Source: a virus
Length of the DNA: 20,733 nt
Direction: 5' to 3' (one strand)
IMG/VR virus record: IMGVR_UViG_3300021335_000115
Span: 1 to 20,733 of that record
A model generated the notes under the pieces. The model did not search any database. It was given only the letters and a program-made list of their open reading frames with translations, and was not told the origin of the DNA. The position numbers and the translations under genes are program-made. Shown piece by piece: positions 1-6,863 of this stretch (the stretch's first letter is position 1; every line of letters starts with the position of its first letter).

Positions 1-3
1 AAT

Positions 4-390
4 ATGTCAAACGCAAGAAACTTAGCAAATCTCTTAAACTCTGATACTGGAATTACTTCGGCTGACATTCTTGATGGAACTGTAGCAACCCTTGATATTC
101 AAGATTCTGCAGTTAGTACTGCCAAGATTGCTGACGGTGCTATTACCTCTGCAAAGATTGATAGTGGAGTTACACTTGGAGTCGGCGCGTTTCAAGGAGA
201 CAATGTTAGTGGTGCACTCAGGGGTGATACCACAGACGGAAAGAAAGACATCTTTCGAGTACACGAAAAAGAATTAAATACAAATGTGACCATTGCAGCT
301 ACTGATAATGCTTTGGCTTCTGGTCCGTTAACAGTTGCAAATGGTATTACATTGACCATTGCTAACGGTGGGAGGCTTGCAATAGTATGA
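4..390 (+). CDS. Short tail-fibre-like structural protein
   Basis: 128 aa protein, probably a virion fibre or fibre-attachment protein. What is visible: an N-terminus (MSNARNLANLL) of the type common to fibre proteins of marine T4-like phages; then about three ten-residue repeats at residues 21-50 with the pattern (D/K)I-x-D-(G/S)-x-(V/I)-x-T/S-A, typical of fibrous beta-structured shafts; then a C-terminal part rich in small residues with TVANGITLTIANGG. The ATG at position 4 is the first available codon and fits the family N-terminus, but its ribosome binding site lies outside the window, so a longer protein cannot be fully excluded. The stop overlaps the start of the next gene (ATGA, 387-390), implying translational coupling. 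The fibre role is inferred from sequence style and neighbours; no receptor or enzyme is identified. Confidence 0.6.
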   Translation: MSNARNLANLLNSDTGITSADILDGTVATLDIQDSAVSTAKIADGAITSAKIDSGVTLGVGAFQGDNVSGALRGDTTDGKKDIFRVHEKELNTNVTIAATDNALASGPLTVANGITLTIANGGRLAIV

Positions 391-1058
391 GTACACTAGC
401 AGTAGATGCAATTACCAACGCAACTGGTACAAGTGCAGTAACTATTGATTCTTCTGGAAATCTTGCTACTTCTGGAGATGTAACTATTCCAGCTGGCCAG
501 AAACTTGTTGCAGCGGATACAGCTTCGATTTATGCTCCGGGTATGGTAGTTAATATTACACAAAGTGATAAGATTGGAAGTTCAAATCTAGTAGTTAACA
601 CAACATCATATAGTAATAACAAAGCAAATTATCTTCATTTAGGATCAGCATATAATCTTACCGTCACTACCAAGCTAGCTAATTCTTGGATTGTTGTAGA
701 TGGAAGAATTGGTCTAGCTAATACTAATAGCTCACACGGTTACTTTGATATGAAAACATATCATAATGGAACTTTACAGTCTACAAATTGGCTATCTGAA
801 TTAACAGCTCCTGGAGCTACTGGCAACGCTTTACCAGATGGTCTTATTGCTAATCACATGAACAGTTACTCTCAAAACCATATTGAATCTTTTAAAGTAA
901 TCTATCAACCAAATGTTGCAGCTGGAACTGTTTTGAGATTTGATCCACATGTTGCAGCTTGGAGTGGTGGAAATGTGTATATCAATAAACACGCAAGTGC
1001 AGGTAACTACAATCAAATTTCATTTACAAGATTTATAGCTACGGAGATTGCGCAATGA
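387..1058 (+). CDS. Fibre/adhesin-like structural protein with MSTL N-terminus
   Basis: 223 aa. Residues 1-40 hold a shared N-terminal module (MSTLAVDAIT, then a T-G-x-x-x-V-T-I-D-S-S-G-N-L pattern and IPAGQKL) of the type found at the start of many marine phage fibre proteins; the rest is a beta-rich domain with SWIVVDGRIGLAN and HNGTLQS. The next two genes carry an equivalent NG turn, suggesting one jelly-roll-like fold in all three. The C-terminus ends ATEIAQ, resembling the QEIAG end of the following gene. The start lies in an ATGA overlap with the upstream stop, with GGGAGG at 370-375 as the likely ribosome binding site. Probably a tip or decoration domain that touches the host surface; this is inference. 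Confidence 0.6.
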   Translation: MSTLAVDAITNATGTSAVTIDSSGNLATSGDVTIPAGQKLVAADTASIYAPGMVVNITQSDKIGSSNLVVNTTSYSNNKANYLHLGSAYNLTVTTKLANSWIVVDGRIGLANTNSSHGYFDMKTYHNGTLQSTNWLSELTAPGATGNALPDGLIANHMNSYSQNHIESFKVIYQPNVAAGTVLRFDPHVAAWSGGNVYINKHASAGNYNQISFTRFIATEIAQ

Positions 1059-1618
1059 GTACTTTAGCAGTCAATACAATTACAACGCAAACTGGATCAG
1101 ATATCGTTGTTGCGCCAGGTAAAAATCTTTTAGCTCATGGGAATACTATTAACATTTATGAAGCTACTAAAACTGATGTTCAGTCTATGACTGGGTATAC
1201 TTTTGTCGATATAACTGGTCTTTCAATTACTCTTACACCAGTTAGCGCGTCAAGTAAATTCTTAATTCACTATGCTGTTGTAGCTTCAAGTGACTATTAC
1301 AAAACATATATAAATCTTTTAAGAAATGGTACTTTATTGGGAGCAAATGCTGATGGTGCTGGAGATAATAGATATAGAGGAACATCAGCTCATGCAACAG
1401 ATATGACTATTTCCAACGCGCACGGAATAGTTCATAACCACAGTATTACTTTTTTAGATTCGCCTGCAACTACAGGTTCGCTTACATATAAGCTTCAAAG
1501 CGCGGGCAGGGGATCGACTTATGTATCATACATTAATAGATCTGTTCCTGATCGAGCGTTTGGTGAATACGACGATAGAACAGTTTCACGCATGATTATT
1601 CAGGAGATTGCCGGATGA
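1055..1618 (+). CDS. Fibre/adhesin-like structural protein with MSTL N-terminus
   Basis: 187 aa. It starts MSTLAVNTITTQTG and continues IVVAPGKNLLAHG, the same N-terminal layout as the previous gene. From about residue 45 comes a beta-sandwich-like region (GYTFVDITGLSITLTP, then SSKFLIHYAVVA and LLRNGTLLGA), and the protein ends RMIIQEIAG. The Y/F-x-D-I-T-G-L-S-I-T-L-T-P segment is typical of C-terminal domains of marine phage structural proteins of unknown function. ATGA overlaps join it to both neighbours. Its ribosome binding site GGAG (1043-1046) lies inside the C-terminal EIA codons of the upstream gene. Virion role inferred; exact function unknown. Confidence 0.6.
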   Translation: MSTLAVNTITTQTGSDIVVAPGKNLLAHGNTINIYEATKTDVQSMTGYTFVDITGLSITLTPVSASSKFLIHYAVVASSDYYKTYINLLRNGTLLGANADGAGDNRYRGTSAHATDMTISNAHGIVHNHSITFLDSPATTGSLTYKLQSAGRGSTYVSYINRSVPDRAFGEYDDRTVSRMIIQEIAG

Positions 1619-2142
1619 GTACATTAAGAGTAGGTGCAATCCAATCAGCAACTGGTAATACTGCAATTACACTAGCAAATGATGGTACTCCAACCCTTGC
1701 GAGTCCTCCAATCATTACAGCTCCTATTATTCTTTCAGCTAGATCAGGTACAGACATAGGGTCGGCTGGCATTATACCATATAACTTAGTAAACATTGAT
1801 ACTGCTAACGCACATGATACTTCTACGTCACGATACACCTGCCCTCGAGCAGGATACTATGAAGTAGCTTTTAATTACCTGCTTCGTAACTGTACAAGCG
1901 GCCATAGAACAAATGTTCGCAAAAACGGAAATATACAAAGTGTTGGCTGGGACGGCACCAATACTAATAGATCTCTTGTCTGGACTTATGTAAATACCGG
2001 TGAAATAAACATAGCAGCTTCAACTATTGTTCAATGCGCGCAAAGTGATATACTAGATGTTCACTTATATTATATTGCTAATGGTGATATTTACGGTAAC
2101 ACAAATGCTCATAACCAACTAACGATTAAACTATTAAGCTAA
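1615..2142 (+). CDS. Fibre/adhesin-like structural protein, C1q-like C-terminal domain
   Basis: 175 aa, last of the linked fibre-like genes. The N-terminus MSTLRVGAIQSATGNTAITL repeats the shared module. From about residue 60 the sequence looks C1q/TNF-like: PYNLVNIDTANAHDTSTSRY, then a C-P-R-A-G-Y-Y-E-V-A-F strand pattern, NVRKNGNIQS and a hydrophobic C-terminal strand (QLTIKLLS). In C1q-like proteins the 'G-x-Y-x-V-x-F' strand and the following NG turn are characteristic; the match is by eye, so the fold is tentative. The start sits in an ATGA overlap with AGGAG at 1602-1606. No terminator is visible after the stop; gene 13 follows with its own late promoter. Confidence 0.6.
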   Translation: MSTLRVGAIQSATGNTAITLANDGTPTLASPPIITAPIILSARSGTDIGSAGIIPYNLVNIDTANAHDTSTSRYTCPRAGYYEVAFNYLLRNCTSGHRTNVRKNGNIQSVGWDGTNTNRSLVWTYVNTGEINIAASTIVQCAQSDILDVHLYYIANGDIYGNTNAHNQLTIKLLS

Positions 2143-2154
2143 ATTCTTAAAACG

Positions 2155-2162
2155 TATAAATA
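2155..2162 (+). promoter_or_regulatory. T4-type late promoter before gene 13
   Basis: Exact TATAAATA, the late-promoter -10 element recognised by gp55-RNA polymerase in T4-like phages. It starts 32 bases before the gene 13 ATG. With the usual T4 geometry the transcript would start near 2168. The bases that follow (GTATC) belong to the left arm of an inverted repeat. Confidence 0.8.
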
Positions 2163-2193
2163 GTATCGAACAGTTAATTTATGGGATACTATT
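2159..2193 (+). repeat. Inverted repeat overlapping late promoter and abutting gene 13 start
   Basis: Perfect 9-bp inverted repeat: AATAGTATC at 2159-2167 and GATACTATT at 2185-2193, with a 17-base spacer. The left arm overlaps the 3' half of the late promoter. The right arm contains the end of the weak GGGA ribosome binding site (2183-2186) and finishes one base before the ATG at 2194. RNA carrying both arms could fold over the start region. Confidence 0.65.
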
Positions 2194-2940
2194 ATGGCAA
2201 ATCCAACCACAAGAGCAGAACTGATTACGCATTGCCTTCGTAGGCTTGGTGAGCCCGTGCTTGAAGTTAACGTTGACGAAGATCAGTTAGAAGATCGTGT
2301 TGATGAGGCTTTACAGTTTTACCAAGAGTATCATTCGGACGCAATTGTAAAAAATTACTATAAGTATGCAATTACCGCAACTGATGTAACTAATGAGTAC
2401 ATTACTCTGCCTTCCACAATTACAACAGTACAAAGAATTTTTCCAATTGATAGCTCTGCATCAAGCAATAATATGTTTAGTGCACGATATCAATTGAGGC
2501 TTAATGACATTTATGATCTAGGTTTTATTGGATCACTTGCTCATTATGAACAGACACAACAATACCTATCAATGCTTGACATGAAGCTCAATGGCGCAGA
2601 GCAAGTAAGGTTTAATCGAAATTCAAATAGACTTTATATCGATGTAGATTGGTCAGCCGATTTACCAGTTGGTAAGTTTATTGTAGTAGATTGTTATTCA
2701 GTTATAGATCCAACTGCACATGCAGAAGTATATAATGATCTGTTTCTTAAACGATACACAACAGCTCTTATTAAAAGGCAATGGGGTCAAAATCTATCTA
2801 AGTTCGAAGGTATGCAATTACCTGGCGGAGTTCAGATAAATGGTCGGCAGTATTTAGAAGAAGCAAACGCAGAGATTGATAAAATCGAAGAAGAGATGCA
2901 ACTAAAATACGAAGCTATGCCAGAATTCTATGTAGGATAA
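2194..2940 (+). CDS. 13: Neck protein gp13
   Basis: 248 aa, recognised as the T4 gp13 family of head-completion/neck proteins (T4 gp13 is about 309 aa). gp13 and gp14 form the neck complex that closes the portal vertex after packaging and lets the tail join. Family features: the N-terminal helix ELITHCLRRLGEPVLEVNV followed by an acidic E-D-Q-L-E-D-R-V-D-E-A-L helix and QFYQEYHSD, and the C-terminal KRQWGQNLSKFEG with a helical ending. ATG at 2194 is chosen because the family starts this way and GGGA (2183-2186) sits seven bases upstream. It is followed after four bases by gene 14. Its leader has an unusual promoter/hairpin arrangement. Confidence 0.9.
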   Translation: MANPTTRAELITHCLRRLGEPVLEVNVDEDQLEDRVDEALQFYQEYHSDAIVKNYYKYAITATDVTNEYITLPSTITTVQRIFPIDSSASSNNMFSARYQLRLNDIYDLGFIGSLAHYEQTQQYLSMLDMKLNGAEQVRFNRNSNRLYIDVDWSADLPVGKFIVVDCYSVIDPTAHAEVYNDLFLKRYTTALIKRQWGQNLSKFEGMQLPGGVQINGRQYLEEANAEIDKIEEEMQLKYEAMPEFYVG

Positions 2941-2944
2941 AGAC

Positions 2945-3862
2945 ATGGCAACTAATGTATATTTTAGTCCTAAGGTAAAAACTGAACAAAATCTATATGA
3001 GGATATTGTTATTGAGTCGCTTAAGATGTATGGGCAAGATGTCATATACATTCCTAGGCAACTAATCAATCGCGATGAACTCTTAAATGAAGACTATTCT
3101 AAATTTACTGATGCATACACTATTGAAATGTACATTGAAACTTCTGAAGGCTTTGCAGGTGAAGGTGATTTACTTGGAAAGTTTGGAGTTGAAATACGTG
3201 ACCAAGCTACATTTGTAGTAGCACGTAAACGCTGGGAAAACTTAGTAGGGTTTTACAATAACTCAATTAATGATACAAGACCAAGTGAAGGTGACTTAGT
3301 ATACTTGCCGTTATCAAGATCTTTATTTGAAATTCGTTTTGTAGAACATGAACAGCCGTTTTATCAGTTAAATAACTTACCAACATATAAATTGGAATGT
3401 GAGTTATTCGAGTACTCTAATGAGGAACTGGAAACAGGCATACGTGAAGTTGATGAGTTACAAGAACGTTATTCATACCAACAGGTATTTACTGTTAATA
3501 ACGGATCGGGACATTTTGCTCCTGGTGAAACAATTAGGCAAAACACTGGTGAAGTTGATCAATTAGGTGCACCAATATATGTAACTGCCGAAGTTGTGGC
3601 CTTTAGTGTTTTAGTTGGTGTAGGTACTCTTACAGTTATTAATGAAGTCGGTAGTGATGGAACTGCAAGAAAGTTTAAGGTAAGTAGTTTAGCTGCTGAT
3701 ATTATTACTGGCTTAGACAGTGGAGCAACTTGGTATGTTCAGGTAGATGCGCCTGAATTAGCTATGTCTGGTGATCCATATGCACAAAACCAAGACTTTG
3801 AAACACTTGGTGATAATATAATTGACTTTACAGAGTCCAATCCATTCGGAGAAATTACATAA
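2945..3862 (+). CDS. 14: Neck protein gp14
   Basis: 305 aa, T4 gp14 family (T4 about 256 aa), partner of gp13 in the neck between portal and tail. Recognised by the N-terminus (NVYFSPKVKTEQNLYEDIVI, YGQDVIYIPR), the central FEIRFVEHEQPFYQLN and YKLECELFEYSNEEL, and the C-terminal DFETLGDNIIDFTESNPFGE. Between residues about 183 and 247 lies an extra beta-type segment (GSGHFAPGETI... GTLTVINEVG) that probably accounts for the greater length. AGGA at 2934-2937 is the ribosome binding site, seven bases before the ATG. The stop TAA shares one base with the ATG of gene 15, so the two are translationally coupled. Confidence 0.9.
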   Translation: MATNVYFSPKVKTEQNLYEDIVIESLKMYGQDVIYIPRQLINRDELLNEDYSKFTDAYTIEMYIETSEGFAGEGDLLGKFGVEIRDQATFVVARKRWENLVGFYNNSINDTRPSEGDLVYLPLSRSLFEIRFVEHEQPFYQLNNLPTYKLECELFEYSNEELETGIREVDELQERYSYQQVFTVNNGSGHFAPGETIRQNTGEVDQLGAPIYVTAEVVAFSVLVGVGTLTVINEVGSDGTARKFKVSSLAADIITGLDSGATWYVQVDAPELAMSGDPYAQNQDFETLGDNIIDFTESNPFGEIT

Positions 3863-4851
3863 TGTTCGGAACTTATTTTTATCATGCCGCCATCAGGCGA
3901 ACAATAGCTGTATTTGGTACTTTATTTAATAATATTGAAGTACATAAAGATGACGCAAGTGGAAACATTCTGCAAACTATTAAAGTGCCTTTAGCTTATG
4001 GACCTAGGTCTAAGTTTCTGGCAAGGGTACAAGATCAAAGTAATTTAAGTGATTCTAAGTTAGCGATTAAGTTACCAAGAATGTCTTTTGAAATTACTTC
4101 AATGACATATGATACTACACAAACAGTTAATAAAACAAACGAAATTAGAGTTGGCTCTATTACAAATAACACTCGCAATTCTGTAAGAACACCTACTCCA
4201 TATCGTCTTGGTATTCAATTAAATATCATGACAAAAAACCAAGATGAAGCTTTACAGATTTTAGAACAGATTCTGCCAACGTTTAAACCAGATTATACAG
4301 TAACTATTAATGAGGTTCCTGCAATTGGTATTAAGTCAGATATACCTATTGTTCTTACTGGTGTGACTATGAATGATGATTATGAAGGTGACTTTATAAC
4401 TAGACGAGCTATCATATATTCATTAGAGTTTGAAACACGAGTTAATTTCTATGAAGCAGTTCAGAATAAGAAAACAATACGTAAAGTAACAAATGACTTC
4501 TTTGATTTTGATGCACAAAATAATGCTCTACTAGAACGTCAAACAGTTACCACTAATCCTACAAGTGCAAATGTTACTGACTCATATACATATAATGTAT
4601 TATATCCATTCCCAGCTGTTGCTGATAGTATTAGAGTTGTATTAACTAATGTTGTTGGTAATTTTACCGTTGGTGAAACCGTTGCGGCCACTACATCTGG
4701 ATCTACCGGTGTAGTTAAATCATGGGATAGTACTGGTAATATATTAATCGTATCTAATCCTACAGCGTACTTTGTTATACCTGAAAGAGTTACAGGCGCA
4801 ACATCTAGTGCTTTAGGTGATGTACAAAGTTCAACTAATGTGTATGTATAA
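3862..4851 (+). CDS. 15: Tail completion and sheath stabiliser gp15
   Basis: 329 aa, T4 gp15 family (T4 272 aa). In T4 a gp15 hexamer caps the end of the sheath and tube and forms the joining surface with the neck. Clear family stretches: MFGTYFYHAAIRRTIAVFGT, the IEVHKD...VPLAYGPRSKFLAR segment, LPRMSFEITSMTYD, TPTPYRLGIQL and a GDFITRRAIIYSLEF strand pair. Residues from about 228 to the end form an added beta-rich tail with F-T-V-G-E-T-V and V-K-S-W-D-S, resembling modules repeated in other marine phage virion proteins. Start and stop are both TAATG one-base overlaps with genes 14 and 16. Confidence 0.9.
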   Translation: MFGTYFYHAAIRRTIAVFGTLFNNIEVHKDDASGNILQTIKVPLAYGPRSKFLARVQDQSNLSDSKLAIKLPRMSFEITSMTYDTTQTVNKTNEIRVGSITNNTRNSVRTPTPYRLGIQLNIMTKNQDEALQILEQILPTFKPDYTVTINEVPAIGIKSDIPIVLTGVTMNDDYEGDFITRRAIIYSLEFETRVNFYEAVQNKKTIRKVTNDFFDFDAQNNALLERQTVTTNPTSANVTDSYTYNVLYPFPAVADSIRVVLTNVVGNFTVGETVAATTSGSTGVVKSWDSTGNILIVSNPTAYFVIPERVTGATSSALGDVQSSTNVYV

Positions 4852-5204
4852 TGAAAAAAGATATTGAAGATGATTATGACTTTGCTAGGTCACAATACTA
4901 TAATCTAGCAGAAAAAGGTAATGAAGCGATCGATTTGATGATGGACTTAGCCCGTGAATCTGAACATCCACGTGCTTTTGAGGTTTTATCAACTGCAATT
5001 AAGCAAAATGCTGAAGTTGCAGATAAATTGATGAAGCTGCATAAAGAACGTAAAGAGGTAGAAACACCTACTGCAGCTCTTCCAAATAACAGTATGACAC
5101 AGAATAATCTCTATGTAGGTTCGGCAACCGACTTACAAAAGATGTTAATTCAAAAAGCGAAAGAAAAAGAGACAGTAATTGAATCAGATACGTATAAAGA
5201 ATAG
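4851..5204 (+). CDS. 16: Terminase small subunit gp16
   Basis: 117 aa, T4 gp16 family small terminase (T4 164 aa). It forms a ring that recognises phage DNA and stimulates the gp17 packaging motor. Seen: an N-terminal D-D-Y-D-F-A-R-x-x-Y-Y-N-L helix, helical YNLAEKGNEAIDLMMDLARE with SEHPRAFEVLSTAIKQNAEV, then NLYVGSATDLQKMLIQKAKE at the C-terminus, the pattern and spacing of small terminases from T4-like phages. It is joined to gene 15 by a TAATG overlap and overlaps the start of gene 17 by 26 bases, consistent with co-production of the two terminase subunits. Confidence 0.87.
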   Translation: MKKDIEDDYDFARSQYYNLAEKGNEAIDLMMDLARESEHPRAFEVLSTAIKQNAEVADKLMKLHKERKEVETPTAALPNNSMTQNNLYVGSATDLQKMLIQKAKEKETVIESDTYKE

Positions 5205-6786
5205 CGAACTCGGATATCTAGGTAACCCTAATATCAAAAGAGACGGTGTTGAACAGGGTTGGTCTTCTGAAGAAATACGTGAATACGCCAAATGTATGAA
5301 GGATCCTGTATACTTTGCAAAGAAGTATCTTAAAGTCATATCCCTTGACCAAGGCCTAGTTGATTTTAATCTCTATGATTATCAAGAAAAAATGTTTACA
5401 CATTTTAACGATAATCGATTTTCTATTGTATTAGCTTGCCGACAATCAGGTAAATCAATATCATCTGTTGGATACCTAGTGTGGTATGCAATCTTTCACC
5501 CTGAAAAAACTATTGCTGTTTTAGCTAACAAAGGTGCAACTGCACGGGAAATGCTAGCCAGAGTTACGCTTATGTTGGAGAATATTCCATTCTTTCTTCA
5601 GCCTGGTTGTAAAGCTGTAAATAAAGGATCCCTTGAATTTAGTAACAATTCTAGAATTATTGCAGCTGCAACAAGTGGTAGTTCTATTCGTGGTTTATCT
5701 GTTAACTTACTATTTCTTGATGAGTTTGCATTTGTTGAAAATGCTACAGAGTTCTACACATCAACATACCCAGTGGTTTCAGCTGGTAAAGATACAAAGG
5801 TAATTATTACATCTACTGCAAATGGACTAGGTAATATCTACCACAAATTATGGGAAGGTGCTGTTCAAAGCACTAATGAGTTTAAACCGTTTAGAATTGA
5901 TTGGTGGGATGTACCAGGCCGGGATGATGAATGGAAAAGACAAACTGTATCTAATACTTCTGAACTTCAGTTTGATCAGGAGTTTGGTAATAACTTCCAT
6001 GGAACTGGTAACACACTAATTTCTGGTAATAAGCTTTTAGAAATGAAAGCTAAAGCACCTATCTATACACAGGATCAAACATTAAGTGTATACGAAAGAC
6101 CTGATAAGTCTAAAAATTATATGATGTTTGTGGATGTTGCGAAGGGAAGAGGTCAGGACTACTCTACTTTTAATTTAATCGATATCAGTGCCAAACCGTT
6201 TAAACAGGTTGCTGTTTATCGCGACAATACTATCTCGCCATTACTCTTCCCTGACATTATATATAAGTATGCAAAAACCTACAATGATGCATATGTTGTT
6301 ATCGAATCTAATGATCAAGGATCTGTTGTGTGCAACGGCCTTTATTATGAATTAGAATACGAAAACGTCTTTGTTGAATCAATGGTAAAGAAAAATGCTG
6401 TTGGTGTAGAAATGACTCGCAAAGTTAAACGTATTGGTTGCTCTAATATTAAAGACTTAATTGAAAGAGACCAAATTGCAATTGTGGATGCTGAAACAAT
6501 TATAGAGTTTTCTACTTTTTGTGCAAAAGGATCTAGCTATGAAGCTAGTGATGGCAACCATGATGATCTTGTTATGAATTTTGTATTGTTTGGCTGGTTT
6601 GTTTCTACTAATATGTTTAATGATATGACTGACATTAGTATTAAACAAATGATGTATAATGAGCAAATGAGACATATTGAAGATGAGTTAGTGCCATTTG
6701 GTATCGTTGATACTGGTGTGCAAGAAAAAACAGAGGTAATTGATGGCGAAAGATGGGAAGTTGGAGAACCAACTGAGCTTTTCTAA
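5179..6786 (+). CDS. 17: Terminase large subunit gp17 (packaging ATPase/nuclease)
   Basis: 535 aa (T4 gp17 610 aa). It powers DNA translocation into the prohead through the portal and cuts concatemers into headfuls. ATPase domain: Walker A-type CRQSGKS at residues 87-93, Walker B LLFLDE at 177-182, coupling motif TSTANG at 211-216. RNase H-like nuclease domain: FVDVAKGRGQD with Asp319, VVIESNDQG with Glu376, and DGNHDDL with Asp462, matching the acidic triad known in T4 gp17. No ATG exists before residue 40, which is inside the conserved region, while the family-typical YLGNPN stretch is at residues 13-18. TTG at 5179 is therefore the best start, with a weak GAGA element upstream. It overlaps gene 16 by 26 bases. 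Confidence 0.95.
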   Translation: MNQIRIKNSELGYLGNPNIKRDGVEQGWSSEEIREYAKCMKDPVYFAKKYLKVISLDQGLVDFNLYDYQEKMFTHFNDNRFSIVLACRQSGKSISSVGYLVWYAIFHPEKTIAVLANKGATAREMLARVTLMLENIPFFLQPGCKAVNKGSLEFSNNSRIIAAATSGSSIRGLSVNLLFLDEFAFVENATEFYTSTYPVVSAGKDTKVIITSTANGLGNIYHKLWEGAVQSTNEFKPFRIDWWDVPGRDDEWKRQTVSNTSELQFDQEFGNNFHGTGNTLISGNKLLEMKAKAPIYTQDQTLSVYERPDKSKNYMMFVDVAKGRGQDYSTFNLIDISAKPFKQVAVYRDNTISPLLFPDIIYKYAKTYNDAYVVIESNDQGSVVCNGLYYELEYENVFVESMVKKNAVGVEMTRKVKRIGCSNIKDLIERDQIAIVDAETIIEFSTFCAKGSSYEASDGNHDDLVMNFVLFGWFVSTNMFNDMTDISIKQMMYNEQMRHIEDELVPFGIVDTGVQEKTEVIDGERWEVGEPTELF

Positions 6787-6798
6787 ATATCACTTTTT

Positions 6799-6806
6799 TA
6801 TAAATA
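6799..6806 (+). promoter_or_regulatory. T4-type late promoter before gene 18
   Basis: Exact TATAAATA in the 77-base gap between genes 17 and 18, 58 bases before the gene 18 ATG. Expected transcript start near 6812. It would drive sheath and tube genes together. Confidence 0.8.
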
Positions 6807-6863
6807 AAGGTATGAATATCCGTATTATGAAAATCTTTTAATGTTAACTAAGGGGAAATACAC

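Noticed and set aside
1309-1316. TATAAATC, near match to the late promoter
   Set aside because: One mismatch and located in the middle of a fibre gene about 300 bases from the next start.
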